This document shows, piece after piece, positions 6,890 to 15,832 of a stretch of 48,528 bases of DNA. The stretch is taken from IMG/VR virus record IMGVR_UViG_3300036766_002220, positions 1 to 48,528 of that record; one strand, given 5' to 3'. This DNA comes from a virus. The stretch's first letter is position 1; each line of letters starts with the position of its first letter. The notes below the pieces were generated by a model. That model was not told where the DNA came from. It did no database searches and worked only from the letters and a program-made list of their open reading frames with translations. The position numbers and the translations under genes were made by a program.

Positions 6890-8446
6890 CTACAGCGCTG
6901 CGCCCGAATCGGCGTCGGTGATGTCCACGCTGGACAACTTCGGAAACTCGATGGGCAAGAGCACCACGGAGGAACGCAGCCAGCCGCTGCCCGTGTTGAA
7001 GAGCAGGCCCTGAGCTCCCTCGTCGACTTTGCGAATGCCCTCCACATCGCGGATGGCGTTGAAGATGTCGCTCCAGGCAAGCTCGCCCTGAATGGTGCCC
7101 TCGACGTCCTTCAGGTTGGCGCCGAAGTCGATGTCCGGGTTGTCGATCCCCTCGGGCAACTGCGCCGCGAAGAAATCAGCCAGGGCGGCTCGGACGAGCG
7201 CGCCGACAGTGGCTCCATCAGCACCCTGCTTGAGATAGATGCGCGTGCGGATAGAGATCGCCTTGAATGCTGCCGCGTACATCACGTAGCTGAAGGTGAT
7301 CGTCGATGGCTTGTTCGTGTCGATCTCACTCTTGACCGCGTCGAGCAGCGATTGACTCGGAGAGCCGGCGGCGATCCGACCGGAGGCCAGCTTGGTACCC
7401 TGTGCCACGATGTAGAGCCGGCCCGTGTTCTCCTGGATGCCAGCGAACTCGTTGCTTGTCACCATGAGCGCGCGGGCCACACCGCGGACGCTCTTGGCCA
7501 CCGTCTCGAAGTCCTCTTTGGTCACCGTGCGTGTGAGCACGCGCAGTGACGCTGGAGCGAGCATTCTCGCTTCGGCCAGGGACATGCGGTCGGCACCACC
7601 GGAGGCTGCCTGCGCGTTCGTCACGCTCACCGGAGCCGGCTGTGAGTCGGAGTAGAAGACAGCATCCTCGACGATGGTGACATGGTCGGCTTCCACGTTG
7701 CCTTTCAGACCACCGCCGATCTTGTAGTTCACGGTGATCTCACCATGCGGGATAGCCCCCGTCACGCCATCGCCAAACTGGACGTAGCCGCGGTCGAGCT
7801 GGTCGACATCGAGCAAGAACACGCGGTCTGTCGACTTGCTACCGAGAAGTGTGTCCACTCTCACATAGGGACCATCCTCTGCAGTAACCTGTCCGGAGGC
7901 ATCCAGCGAGCCATCAAGAAATGGAGTGTGCTTGAGCGTGAAAGATTGGTTCGGCTCGTCGGTTGAGATGAAGGTATCGCTCCGCGCCTCCGACTGCTCG
8001 ATGGCCACAGTCACGCTCTTGGCCCCGACGCCGATCTCCTTGTATTCCGTGGTCTGGAACGGCAGCGGATTCTCCGGGTCGCTCGTGCGAAGCCGCGTGC
8101 CGATGTTGAGGATCACCTTCTTGGGCGCTGCAAAAGGCAGAGAGAACGTCTCCGACGTCGTAGCCGCTGCCGCACCACGCAGCTTGAAATTGATGAGACG
8201 TCCAAGTCGGATGGCCGAGATGCGCTGCTGGAGTGTGGGCCAGAAAGCCTCGGCAGCCTGCGAGTCCTGGTAGTAGTTCAAGATGTCGCCGACATGGGCA
8301 AAGAGCTCGAGCAGAATGTTGCCGAAGTTGGCAATGTTGAAATCGGTCCAGTCCGGGAACACTGAGCGAACGAGACCCTGGAGGCGCAAGCGAAGCGCAT
8401 CGAAGTCCCGCGTCGAGTAGTCGAAACTGCGCGGTAGGAGAGCCAT
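6890..8446 (-). CDS. Baseplate J-like protein (wedge)
   Basis: A 518-residue baseplate wedge protein of the gpJ/gp6 family, which forms the ring linking the central hub to the fibres in contractile tails. Supporting features are the N-terminus (DYSTRDFDALRLRLQGLV, then FNIANFGNILLELFAHVGDILNYYQD), the central SLAEARMLAPASLRVLTRTVTKEDFETVAKSVRGVARA block typical of the family, and a C-terminal domain with WSDIFNAIRDVEGIRKV. It overlaps the gp25-like gene by one base (TGATG), the classical gp25-gpJ arrangement, and is followed by fibre genes. Length is within the usual range. Confidence 0.9.
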   Translation of the reverse strand: MALLPRSFDYSTRDFDALRLRLQGLVRSVFPDWTDFNIANFGNILLELFAHVGDILNYYQDSQAAEAFWPTLQQRISAIRLGRLINFKLRGAAAATTSETFSLPFAAPKKVILNIGTRLRTSDPENPLPFQTTEYKEIGVGAKSVTVAIEQSEARSDTFISTDEPNQSFTLKHTPFLDGSLDASGQVTAEDGPYVRVDTLLGSKSTDRVFLLDVDQLDRGYVQFGDGVTGAIPHGEITVNYKIGGGLKGNVEADHVTIVEDAVFYSDSQPAPVSVTNAQAASGGADRMSLAEARMLAPASLRVLTRTVTKEDFETVAKSVRGVARALMVTSNEFAGIQENTGRLYIVAQGTKLASGRIAAGSPSQSLLDAVKSEIDTNKPSTITFSYVMYAAAFKAISIRTRIYLKQGADGATVGALVRAALADFFAAQLPEGIDNPDIDFGANLKDVEGTIQGELAWSDIFNAIRDVEGIRKVDEGAQGLLFNTGSGWLRSSVVLLPIEFPKLSSVDITDADSGAAL

Positions 8447-8865
8447 CAGATTGTCACCTCCTGCGTGATCGGAGGCAGAAGAACGCCAGGAGCGCCCCGC
8501 TCCGAACGCAGTGTCCAGGTCACTCTGGTGTACATCGCCGGATCGTCATAACGCTTCATGGTCGCGCACTGCCGAATGAGCGCTCGCGATTCGAAGCGCG
8601 AGATGGTCTGGGCCACATCGTTGCTGAGTCGTTGCTGCTGCGCCACGGACATGTTGCGATGCCGGTAGCGCTCGACATCGAGGCCAAAGTCGGGGCGCCA
8701 TGGGAGCTCACCTCGACGCGTTCCGCAGATTTGCGAGATCGACGCCTTCACCAACGACTCGCCGCATGCCGAGAGGAAGTCGTTGCTGCCGAGACGTCGC
8801 AGGGGGTGCACAAGCCCGTTACCAGTAACGGTTCGCTTGAAGGCGTCCAGGGTTCGAATGGCCAT
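8446..8865 (-). CDS. gp25-like baseplate wedge protein
   Basis: A 139-residue protein of the GPW/gp25 family, a baseplate wedge component that joins sheath and wedge. The family pattern is visible: short conserved N-terminus, RRGELPWRPDFGLDVERYRHRN (where the conserved tri-residue core of the family sits), a helix with DVAQTISRFESRALI, and a C-terminal strand. Members are related in fold to a lysozyme-like domain but generally lack activity. It sits directly upstream of the J-like gene with a one-base overlap. Start ATG at 8865 is preceded by AGGAGAG. Confidence 0.85.
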   Translation of the reverse strand: MAIRTLDAFKRTVTGNGLVHPLRRLGSNDFLSACGESLVKASISQICGTRRGELPWRPDFGLDVERYRHRNMSVAQQQRLSNDVAQTISRFESRALIRQCATMKRYDDPAMYTRVTWTLRSERGAPGVLLPPITQEVTI

Positions 8866-8875
8866 TGATACTCTC

Positions 8876-9700
8876 CTACGGATTGCTCAAGTTTGGGATC
8901 GAGGCCAGATCGAACGTGGTCGCGATGCCCAAGACGTTGGAGAGGAAGGCTTCAAGAGTGCCGATGAGATTGCGCAGCACCGTGAGCGCCTTGACAATTC
9001 CGCCAAGGGGTGGAAAGTCACCGACCCCTGGCACATTCGATCCGGCCTGGCCCAACGCCGACTTGATCTCGTCCAGCTTCTTGTCCATCCCCGGAACGAG
9101 TGCAGCAAAGAGCTCGAGGATGGAGAGAATGACGCCGATAAACTTTCCTACGACCGTCAAGATCAACTGGATGCCCTCGACCTGCTTCATCATGTTGTTC
9201 TTGGCGCAGTTCCCGATCTCCAAGAGCACTGGATCCTGATCGGTGGCCGCCTGCGTGAGCGTGTTCTTGATCGCCGAGATCTCCACGTCGATCATCGTCA
9301 CGACAGAGAGGATGTCGTCGAGCAGCACGCGGATGGCCACGAGGATGTCTCGCACCATGCGGATGTAGACGATGGGCGGGAAGAGTTCGATCAGGGCGGC
9401 AAATGCCTTGAAGAGCTTAGTGAAGCACGAGATGAGCGGCCCCGGCGAGAGCGTCATGAAGCACTTGGGGATCGCCGTAAGGCAGTTGAGAATGGCCTGG
9501 ATGATGTCCAGAACCTTCAGGATGGAGTAGACGGGTGCCAGCGCCGGGTTGATGCTGTTGAGGAGCTTGAGCACGAGTTCGGACGGCCGGGGGAACTTGT
9601 CGAGCGAGTCCCGCATGAAGTTGAGCTGGCCGACACCCGGCATCGTGAAGGTGAGCGTTCCCGGGATGTCGGGAATTTTGATGCAGACGGAAGTCGTCAT
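8876..9700 (-). CDS. Hydrophobic helical tail protein of unknown function
   Basis: A 274-residue protein, strongly hydrophobic and mostly helical, with repeated leucine/isoleucine-rich segments (about residues 38-75, 85-135 and 175-205) and cysteines at 73, 81, 92 and 164. There is no signal peptide; the N-terminus is a beta-like SVCIKIPDIPGTLTFTMPGVGQLNF. It lies between the tube-chaperone-like gene and gp25, a position often taken by hub or initiator proteins. It could be a baseplate hub plug or a membrane-interacting ejection protein. I do not recognise the family. Confidence 0.7.
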   Translation of the reverse strand: MTTSVCIKIPDIPGTLTFTMPGVGQLNFMRDSLDKFPRPSELVLKLLNSINPALAPVYSILKVLDIIQAILNCLTAIPKCFMTLSPGPLISCFTKLFKAFAALIELFPPIVYIRMVRDILVAIRVLLDDILSVVTMIDVEISAIKNTLTQAATDQDPVLLEIGNCAKNNMMKQVEGIQLILTVVGKFIGVILSILELFAALVPGMDKKLDEIKSALGQAGSNVPGVGDFPPLGGIVKALTVLRNLIGTLEAFLSNVLGIATTFDLASIPNLSNP

Positions 9701-9713
9701 TGATTCCCTATAC

Positions 9714-10388
9714 CTATTCGTCTTCAGTCGCGAGCTGACCGAAGCCGCTCTGAAACACCCGCGAGTATGTCATGAGACCGGACAAAACTTCAAGGAATTT
9801 GAGCTTGATCGTGTACTCGAGAGGCTCACCCTCTGCCGAGAAGCGCTCGTAGTCGAATGAGAGAGACTCCACGACGCCGGTGAAGGAGAGTGCAGCACGT
9901 GGCCAGTCCACATTTACCAGCGGCGGCGTCAGCCGGCGCCCGCATGGCACCGTGAGCGCAGCGAAGAAGTCGCGGTAGTAGAGCGCACCCTTCTCCTGCG
10001 CCTCCTTGGGCACCCAGTTCTTCTGGATGAAGACCTGCCAGGAGATCCACAGGTCCATCGAGATGATTCGCGAGGACGTGCGAATGTACTGAATGATCTC
10101 ATGCGACAGGCCGAGGACGCCGCGCTTGGAATACTGTGGCTCCCAGGATTCACTGAAGCTCGTCGGATTGACCAGAGCATGCTGCTCGACAGGTGTGTCG
10201 TCCTCAACCTCGGGACCCACTGGGTAGGCGCGGAAGAGGACCAGTCGCTCCTCATCGTGCCCTCGTGCGGCCAGGAACGCCGCGCTGTTGTCTGCCGAGG
10301 GAAGCGTTCCCATCTGACTCTGGATGCTACTCGGCAACCCGACGATGCCCGCATCGCCCGTCATCAAAACTTCTTTACCTGTCGCCAC
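9714..10388 (-). CDS. CIS-tube-type hub/tube chaperone protein
   Basis: A 224-residue protein with the pattern of the contractile-injection-system tube N-terminal domain: LVNPTSFSESWEPQYSKRG, then GLSHEIIQYIRTSSRIISMDLWISW, a CGRRLTPPLVNVDWP segment and a final FSAEGEPLEYTIKLKFLEVL. In injection systems this domain caps or initiates the tube and is often followed by a LysM domain; here the LysM module is a separate gene at 12389-12745. I chose the GTG at 10388, with AGGAG upstream. It is separated from the spike gene by a 106-base gap that carries a copy of a dispersed promoter-like element. Confidence 0.7.
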   Translation of the reverse strand: MATGKEVLMTGDAGIVGLPSSIQSQMGTLPSADNSAAFLAARGHDEERLVLFRAYPVGPEVEDDTPVEQHALVNPTSFSESWEPQYSKRGVLGLSHEIIQYIRTSSRIISMDLWISWQVFIQKNWVPKEAQEKGALYYRDFFAALTVPCGRRLTPPLVNVDWPRAALSFTGVVESLSFDYERFSAEGEPLEYTIKLKFLEVLSGLMTYSRVFQSGFGQLATEDE

Positions 10389-10403
10389 GTTCCAACTCCT
10401 GAC

Positions 10404-10466
10404 TTGACATCACCGCGCTTGTCCTGTAAGCTGATCGGCGGTGCGGGTGGGTTGATATTGTATATG
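10404..10466 (+). promoter_or_regulatory. Dispersed promoter-like element, copy 1
   Basis: In the 106-base gap between two tail genes the plus strand reads TTGACA, 17 bases, TAAGCT, then GGCGGTGCGGGTGGGTTGAT at 10437-10456 and an AT-rich TATAT. A second copy with the same spacing lies at 28757-28824. As a promoter it would fire against the tail operon. It may be a regulatory antisense start, a phage early promoter, or the scar of an inserted element. Confidence 0.45.
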
Positions 10467-10494
10467 CCATTCCTACAGTAGCCCGCCTGCTCTT

Positions 10495-11049
10495 TCAGAT
10501 CGGCCCTCCCACCATGGCCACGGGTCGCCCTCCGATGGAGATCCCCCCACCGGCAGCCGATAGGGTGATCGATGCCCCGCTGATGACGAGGTGGTTACGC
10601 GTCTTGAGGCTCATGGATCGGTCTCCCATGTCGAGCTCGATCTCCTCTTCCTTGTCCTTGGATCGAATGACGAGCTGCTTCTTCTCGTCGTTGATGAAGA
10701 TCTCGAAGAGGTCCGTCTCAAGAGCAACCACCCGGTGCACGGTCTCGACGGGTTCGGCTGACGCGGCACGAGGGACCTCAGACACACCTGTCGGGTTTGC
10801 CCACGGCCCGCAGAGGAAGAAGGGCATCGAGCTATCGGCCTGCACGAAGCCGATGAGCACGTTCGACTGCACGGGTGGCACGGCGAAGAAGCCGCGCTGC
10901 GGTCCACAGCCGGGGTAGCCGTAGGGCAAGGCCCATGCGGTCTCCGTCTTGATCGCGGGTATGTGGGCGCGGATGCGTCCGAGCTTCTTCGGGTCGTCAT
11001 TTCGCGTGACGGTGCCCTGGTAGAAGAGGCCGAGATTTACTTGTTCCAT
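10495..11049 (-). CDS. Baseplate spike protein (gpV/gp5-type, OB-fold)
   Basis: A 184-residue spike. Residues 1-90 form the OB-fold of gpV/gp5/VgrG proteins: YQGTVTRNDDPKKLGRIRAHIP, then PGCGPQRGFFAVPPVQSNVLIGFVQADSSMPFFLCG. After a linker, residues 105-184 are short beta repeats (FEIFINDEKKQLVIRS, EIELDMGDRSMSLKTR, HLVISGASITLSAAGGGISIGG) that fit a trimeric needle. The tip is short, so a separate PAAR-like cap may be encoded elsewhere. It follows the hub gene by six bases, the usual order. Start ATG at 11049 has AGGTAAAG upstream. Confidence 0.88.
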   Translation of the reverse strand: MEQVNLGLFYQGTVTRNDDPKKLGRIRAHIPAIKTETAWALPYGYPGCGPQRGFFAVPPVQSNVLIGFVQADSSMPFFLCGPWANPTGVSEVPRAASAEPVETVHRVVALETDLFEIFINDEKKQLVIRSKDKEEEIELDMGDRSMSLKTRNHLVISGASITLSAAGGGISIGGRPVAMVGGPI

Positions 11050-11055
11050 TGATCT

Positions 11056-12384
11056 TTACCTGGGTTCGCGCCGACCGCTGTAGTTGGCGCGCTTGGAGAG
11101 CTGCGCGGCCGGCGTCTGCTGGTTGGCCTTCGTCAGGGACTTACCCCCGTGCCCGGGTCCCTCGCGCTTGAGTCGCCCCTTCTTTTTCTTGCCCATCTCC
11201 TTGCTCGTCTGATTGACGATGGCGATGGTGCCAGTCTGAAACTCTTTCGTCTCTGGATTCCAGTAGACGAAGTTGAAGTACTTGATCGGAGCGGCCTTGC
11301 CGGGGATCACGTGCTTGAGCCCGACGTCGGTCGTGTAGCCTACGTTGTCGATGGTGTGCCGCACCGAACGAACAACCCAGTGGCCGTCTAGGAATGGACC
11401 GAAGTTTTTGAGATCTAGGGCCATGCCGCGCAGGACCTTGGGGTTACCGACGAGAGACGCGCGAACGAACCAGCGGTTGGAGCTGCGGTTGATGAGCCGC
11501 CTGGCTGCCGCCTGCCGTAGCTTGGCAGGCAGCGCGGTCATGACATCATGCTTCTCCATGTGCGTGGGCATGATCACGCCACCCTTGCCTGGCTCCACGT
11601 CGACGCTGGACATGGCACGCTTGTACGGATCGATAGCCTTGGCCCGCACCTTGCGCACGTTCATGTCGTAGTCGCCCTCGATGGTGAAATCGAGGAGGTC
11701 TGGCCCATAGAAGTACTCGATGGTCTCCGACCCGAAGCCCTTCCAGTTATCCTGATGGAAGTGAAACTCGTCGCGAATCGTGCGGAACTGAAAGCCAAGT
11801 TCGTCGGCAATGCGCGTGAGGAACTCGTGGCAGGTCTCGTGCTCGTTGATCGAAACCTCCTCGTACACCGCGTCGGGCTGTCCGCTGAGCGCGATGCCAT
11901 CCTGCACGAAGATCTTGGTCTCCCGAAAGCCTTGCTGGCGCGCGATCTGCCGCACGATGTCGGCGAGCTTCATGTTGCGGAAGGTGCCAACGTCGAGTTC
12001 TGGACGCCAGTGGAGCTTGGGCGTCTGCGGCAGACCCTCCATGTGAATGATACCCCAGGCACCAGGGGCTGGACTGATTGTTGATGGTGAGCGAACGGGA
12101 GCGGCTTTGATCTTAGTGATGGTCACGCGGAAGGGGCGGGAACGCAGCCCCTCGTAGCCAAATGTGATCTTCATCTGCAGTCCGACGAACAGCACGGCCA
12201 TATTCACGATCTTGCCGTCGGTGTTGTCGAACTGGAAGGTCATGATCGGCTTCTTCCGCGGCTCATCCACGTACTCGAAGTGCATGAGCCTCTGCTCCAG
12301 ATCCTTGCTCGTGATATTCGGCGGAGCCGAGACGAGCTCGAAGGTGACACTCGGAGCAGTGGGATCGAAGCCAGCGATACTCAT
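11056..12384 (-). CDS. Baseplate hub protein (gpD/gp27-like)
   Basis: A 442-residue hub protein of the late-control gpD/gp27/VgrG-N type, which forms the trimeric ring under the tube to which the spike attaches. Features are the N-terminal beta domain (VTFELVSAPPN ... MHFEYVDEP ... MTFQFDN), KLADIVRQIARQQGF, HETCHEFLTRIADELGFQFRTIRDEFHFHQ (the family's hallmark block) and a basic, disordered C-terminus (KKKKGRLKREGPGHGGKS) from about residue 400. It sits between LysM and spike genes, four to six bases apart. The basic tail is an extension beyond the usual hub fold. Confidence 0.85.
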   Translation of the reverse strand: MSIAGFDPTAPSVTFELVSAPPNITSKDLEQRLMHFEYVDEPRKKPIMTFQFDNTDGKIVNMAVLFVGLQMKITFGYEGLRSRPFRVTITKIKAAPVRSPSTISPAPGAWGIIHMEGLPQTPKLHWRPELDVGTFRNMKLADIVRQIARQQGFRETKIFVQDGIALSGQPDAVYEEVSINEHETCHEFLTRIADELGFQFRTIRDEFHFHQDNWKGFGSETIEYFYGPDLLDFTIEGDYDMNVRKVRAKAIDPYKRAMSSVDVEPGKGGVIMPTHMEKHDVMTALPAKLRQAAARRLINRSSNRWFVRASLVGNPKVLRGMALDLKNFGPFLDGHWVVRSVRHTIDNVGYTTDVGLKHVIPGKAAPIKYFNFVYWNPETKEFQTGTIAIVNQTSKEMGKKKKGRLKREGPGHGGKSLTKANQQTPAAQLSKRANYSGRREPR

Positions 12385-12388
12385 CCAA

Positions 12389-12745
12389 TCACTCCTCGGT
12401 GGCCAGGTAGTCGCTGCCCGCCCCGGCCAGTGCTGTCTGCACCGCGGACAGGGGAGGAATCAAGACGATCTCGCCGTCTTGCAACGCGATGGTCGGATCG
12501 TTGATGGGCTCTGGCTGAAAGTCGGCGATGACCCACCAGAGACGTGCGCCGTCCCCCGGCTGTCCGACGCTCTTGTAGTAGCGCATGGCCAGACTCCAGA
12601 GCGTGTCGCCGGTCTTGACGACATGCGCGCGCACGCCCTCGAGATCCTCCCAGAGCAGCCGCGTGCGGGCGGCAAAAGACAGACGCCCGGCCTCGTCCTG
12701 GAAGACATCGGACAGGTTATAGGGACTGGTCGGTGCGATGTACAT
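12389..12745 (-). CDS. LysM-containing tail protein (gpX/gp53-like)
   Basis: A 118-residue protein with a LysM module at about residues 40-98: HVVKTGDTLWSLAMRYY, LWWVIADFQ, then INDPTIALQDGEIVLIPPL. The N-terminal 35 residues are an extended segment, NLSDVFQDEAGRLSFAARTRLLW. Tail proteins of this kind (P2 gpX, T4 gp53, XkdP C-terminus) clamp baseplate wedges together; some may touch peptidoglycan. It is directly downstream of the tape measure gene and upstream of the hub gene, as in other contractile tails. Confidence 0.82.
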   Translation of the reverse strand: MYIAPTSPYNLSDVFQDEAGRLSFAARTRLLWEDLEGVRAHVVKTGDTLWSLAMRYYKSVGQPGDGARLWWVIADFQPEPINDPTIALQDGEIVLIPPLSAVQTALAGAGSDYLATEE

Positions 12746-12757
12746 GTTCTGCTCGTC

Positions 12758-15610
12758 CTATGGTGGCACTTCTTCTGTCGACTTGGGCTCCGGTTTACCC
12801 GTGGCCGGTGGCGGCGTGTCTCCGGCCTTGGGCTTCGTCTGGCGAACAGCTATCTCGACATTTTTGGTAGCCCGGATCAGAGCCGCCAACGTGGCCTTGC
12901 TGTCCCCCATGAGTCGGATGTAGCCCTCCGGCTCGGCTGCTCCCGGCCCGCCGGCCTTCTTGGCAGTAGGTGCCGGAGCCCCCGGCTGCTGTTTCAATGG
13001 ACCGTAGACGCCCTCACGCACCGCCTTCTCGAAATTCGCCGGAGTGATCTCCGTCGTCCGCAGGAACTGTCCGCCAATGGCAACAGCCTTGTCGGTCAAC
13101 ACCTGTGCACGGCGGAAGAGCACCGGGTCGAAGTGTGTGGTTGTGGTCTCTCCAGCCATCTTCGGCAGCCCGGTGTATTTTCCGATCTTGCCTTCCTGAT
13201 AGGCGCGCTCTTCGGGTGTCATCACGCGCTTCACACCGGTCTTGGCCGAGGCAAAGGCTTCTATCCAAGCCGCCTCAGCCTCCTTGGTAGCTACGGTGTG
13301 CCGCTGGCCAAGCACATCGGAGACCCGACCTCCTCCAGCCCAGGCCTCCTTGCCATAGGCCTGACGGGCGCCGAAGAGCTCCTGGCTCTCGAACAGAGCC
13401 TGATGCAGTGCCTTGCGCACACCGGCAAGCTGCTTGTCGATATTTTTCTGATCGACACCCGCCTCGAGACCGAAGGCGCGGATCATGCTGGTGATACCCT
13501 CGAGCCGGTTCTGCGCCTCCTCGACGATCTTGGGATCGCCGACACCGCCCTCCAGAATCTTGTTGAGATCGGCTAGGCCAGCACTGTACTCCTTCTGCGC
13601 CTCGATGTTGAGGAAGGGCGCTACCTTCTTGCCGGCAGCTTCGATCCCGGCCACGGACGTGCGAGAGAGTTCAGGGCGAACCAGCGGCTTCTTGAGCCCG
13701 AGACCATAGGCGGCCTCGCGCAGATCCTTGGATGCGTGGAAGAGCGACTCGACCGTATCCGAGATCTGACGATGGAACGCGTCCTCGAAGGCAGTCATCT
13801 GCTGCCAATAGACCTTCTGGTTGGCCTCGAACACCTTCTTCTCGTACTCGGCCCTCCCGGTCGTGACCCACTTCTCGTGCTTGGCGAGGCGCTCGTTGGC
13901 CTCGCTGAGCTCTCGGTAGACGTAGGCCAGGCCCTTGATCGCCCAGTAGACAGCCGCGATCACTCCAACGACCCAGATGAGCTTGCCGGCGCCAGATAGG
14001 AGCATGCGCGCGCCGCGCCACAGCCAGGTGCCAGCGCTCTTGGCGACTGTGGCCGCTGCTCCGCCCAGGCTGCCCAGGCTGCCGGCACCCGACAGGGCTC
14101 CACCGATGCCCCGGAGCAGGCCCCCACCGCCCGCTCGAGCGGATCGATAGCCCTCAGCCATGCGTCGGCCGAGTAGGCGCCCGGCGCCAATCTGCGGGCC
14201 TACCATCTCTCCGGCAGCACCGACAGCCTTGGATGCCGTGGCGAACGACAGCAATCCTCCTGAAGTGGTGGCAGCCGACTTCCCGAGCCACTCCATGGCC
14301 ACTGCCACCAGATGAATGGTGCCCTTGATCATCGCAAGCCCGGCGATGACGGCGACGTAGAGTCCACCTCCGATGGCCAGAGCGCCGAAGGTGTTGCGCA
14401 GGAACCAGGAGAAGGTACCCATCTCAGTGAAGGCCTTGCGCACCCAGTCTGCCATGGCAGCGAGGCCCTTGATCACCGGTGTCAGGATGGGCACGACGCC
14501 TTCCATGAGCGCGGCAAGCATGGCGTAGAAGTTGGTCGTGAGCACCGTGAGCTGAGCACCAAGCGGCTTGAGACCCTCCTCGTTCATGGTTTGGAGGATG
14601 TTGCCCGTCTCCGAGGATGAGAAGTTGAATTGGTCAAAGACATCCCGAGCGTTCTTGCCACCATCGGTCAGCGCTTGCAGCAGGGCCACGACGGGCTTGA
14701 CTGCTCGCTGGCCAAAGGCACGTGCAATGGCTGATGCGAAGCCGGTCAGGTTGCCTTCGTTGACCTTGAAGCTGTTGGCCATCTGAACGAAGACTTCTTG
14801 CAGATCGACTCCACCTTTGGGATTGGTAGCCGTTGCCAGGTTCACCCCGAGCTCTTGCAACGCGGCAGCACTACCTTTGGTCGGCTTGAGCAAGCTCACC
14901 ATCACGGACGACAGGCCCGTGCCGGCGCGGGCGGCATCGCGGAACCGCGAGACGGTCAGGGCGTAGACGGGAAGGATCTGGTCCCATGTGGAGCCAGAGA
15001 GCTGGGCCGCGCTGGCCATGTTGATGAGGCCCTTGTCCATCTGGTTGAGCTCTAGGCCCGCCGCACGTGCGGAGAGCACCCACTGACCAAGCGCTCGTGG
15101 GAGATCGTCGGCGCTCACGTTGTAGCTGCGGAGGATGGTAGAGGCCGCCTTGACCGTGCGCCCGATGTCCTTGTCGAAGTATGTAGACGCGAGTTCCATC
15201 GTCGGGATGAGAGCGTTTGTCGTCGCGCCGACGTTGCGCAGGGACATGTACAGGCTCTTGGCGCCCTCGATGGCCTCGGTGGGAGAGAAGGGTGTGACAC
15301 CTGCCGCCTTGATGGCCGCCTGGGACATCCGCCGGGTCTCGTCGGCATTGAGCCCTGCCGCAACGGCCATCCTCGTGTTGGCGTGCTCGACCTCTAGTGC
15401 CGGTTTGATCATGCCGGTGATAAACGTGGCCGCCTTTTTGGCCACGATCATGGCGTTGTAGGCACCGGCGAGCTCTTTGAAGGAGCCCTTGGTCTTCTTG
15501 GCTTGGTCTTCGAGTGCCTGGAGATCACTGGTGGCACTCTGCGTCGCACCCGTGAGCTGATTCTCGCCGCGAATGACGTAGCTGATCGTATTGGTGATAT
15601 TCCGTGCCAA
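12758..15610 (-). CDS. Tail tape measure protein
   Basis: A 950-residue protein that sets tail length and lies inside the tube until ejection. Residues 1-400 have the conserved TP901-type tape measure region (coiled start LTGATQSATSDLQALEDQAKKTKG; LNADETRRMSQAAIKAAG; LYMSLRNVGATTNALIPTMELAS; LPRALGQWVLSARAAGLELNQMDKGLINMA; ATATNPKGGVDLQEVFVQMANSF). Hydrophobic segments follow near 425-450 and 545-570, then a long charged helical region and a proline-rich C-terminus. By the usual rise per residue it would specify a tail of roughly 140 nm (estimate). The start is TTG at 15610, preceded by GAGGTAG. No lytic or peptidase domain is obvious. Confidence 0.92.
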   Translation of the reverse strand: MARNITNTISYVIRGENQLTGATQSATSDLQALEDQAKKTKGSFKELAGAYNAMIVAKKAATFITGMIKPALEVEHANTRMAVAAGLNADETRRMSQAAIKAAGVTPFSPTEAIEGAKSLYMSLRNVGATTNALIPTMELASTYFDKDIGRTVKAASTILRSYNVSADDLPRALGQWVLSARAAGLELNQMDKGLINMASAAQLSGSTWDQILPVYALTVSRFRDAARAGTGLSSVMVSLLKPTKGSAAALQELGVNLATATNPKGGVDLQEVFVQMANSFKVNEGNLTGFASAIARAFGQRAVKPVVALLQALTDGGKNARDVFDQFNFSSSETGNILQTMNEEGLKPLGAQLTVLTTNFYAMLAALMEGVVPILTPVIKGLAAMADWVRKAFTEMGTFSWFLRNTFGALAIGGGLYVAVIAGLAMIKGTIHLVAVAMEWLGKSAATTSGGLLSFATASKAVGAAGEMVGPQIGAGRLLGRRMAEGYRSARAGGGGLLRGIGGALSGAGSLGSLGGAAATVAKSAGTWLWRGARMLLSGAGKLIWVVGVIAAVYWAIKGLAYVYRELSEANERLAKHEKWVTTGRAEYEKKVFEANQKVYWQQMTAFEDAFHRQISDTVESLFHASKDLREAAYGLGLKKPLVRPELSRTSVAGIEAAGKKVAPFLNIEAQKEYSAGLADLNKILEGGVGDPKIVEEAQNRLEGITSMIRAFGLEAGVDQKNIDKQLAGVRKALHQALFESQELFGARQAYGKEAWAGGGRVSDVLGQRHTVATKEAEAAWIEAFASAKTGVKRVMTPEERAYQEGKIGKYTGLPKMAGETTTTHFDPVLFRRAQVLTDKAVAIGGQFLRTTEITPANFEKAVREGVYGPLKQQPGAPAPTAKKAGGPGAAEPEGYIRLMGDSKATLAALIRATKNVEIAVRQTKPKAGDTPPPATGKPEPKSTEEVPP

Positions 15611-15616
15611 GACGTT

Positions 15617-15832
15617 CTACCTCCTCGCAGCTCGGACGGCGGCTACCTCCTTGCTGCGAATCTCTTCAAGTCGGTTTGCCAGGCGGTCGCGCCAGCGCAC
15701 CGGAAGATCGAGAGCGTCCGACCAGCTGAGATTCAGGTTTGTCACGTGCGGATGCTGACCGCACACGTTGATCATCATCTCTAGCCAGTCTTCCTCCCCG
15801 TAGGCGCAAAGCGCTTTCGGCTCGAAAAGAAA
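15617..15832 (-). CDS. Frameshift extension of the tail assembly chaperone (DUF6760-like)
   Basis: The reading frame at -1 relative to the upstream chaperone gene. Entered at the slippery heptamer 15829-15835, it adds about 70 residues beginning LFEPKALCAYGEEDWLEMM and containing VRWRDRLANRLEEIR, giving a fusion of about 305 residues. The short C-terminal region resembles the small DUF6760-type proteins found beside gp26-like genes in contractile systems (from memory). An independent start at the tandem ATGATG (15778) just after the upstream stop is possible, but its nearest GGAGG is about 12 bases away. The location immediately before the tape measure gene is where many phages make two chaperone forms by frameshifting. 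Confidence 0.65.
   Translation of the reverse strand, partial: FLFEPKALCAYGEEDWLEMMINVCGQHPHVTNLNLSWSDALDLPVRWRDRLANRLEEIRSKEVAAVRAARR

Noticed and set aside
10389-10494. A 31-residue frame in the gap before the CIS-tube-like gene (minus strand)
   Set aside because: Its ATG follows the AGGA directly, with no spacing, and the sequence is mostly the dispersed element.
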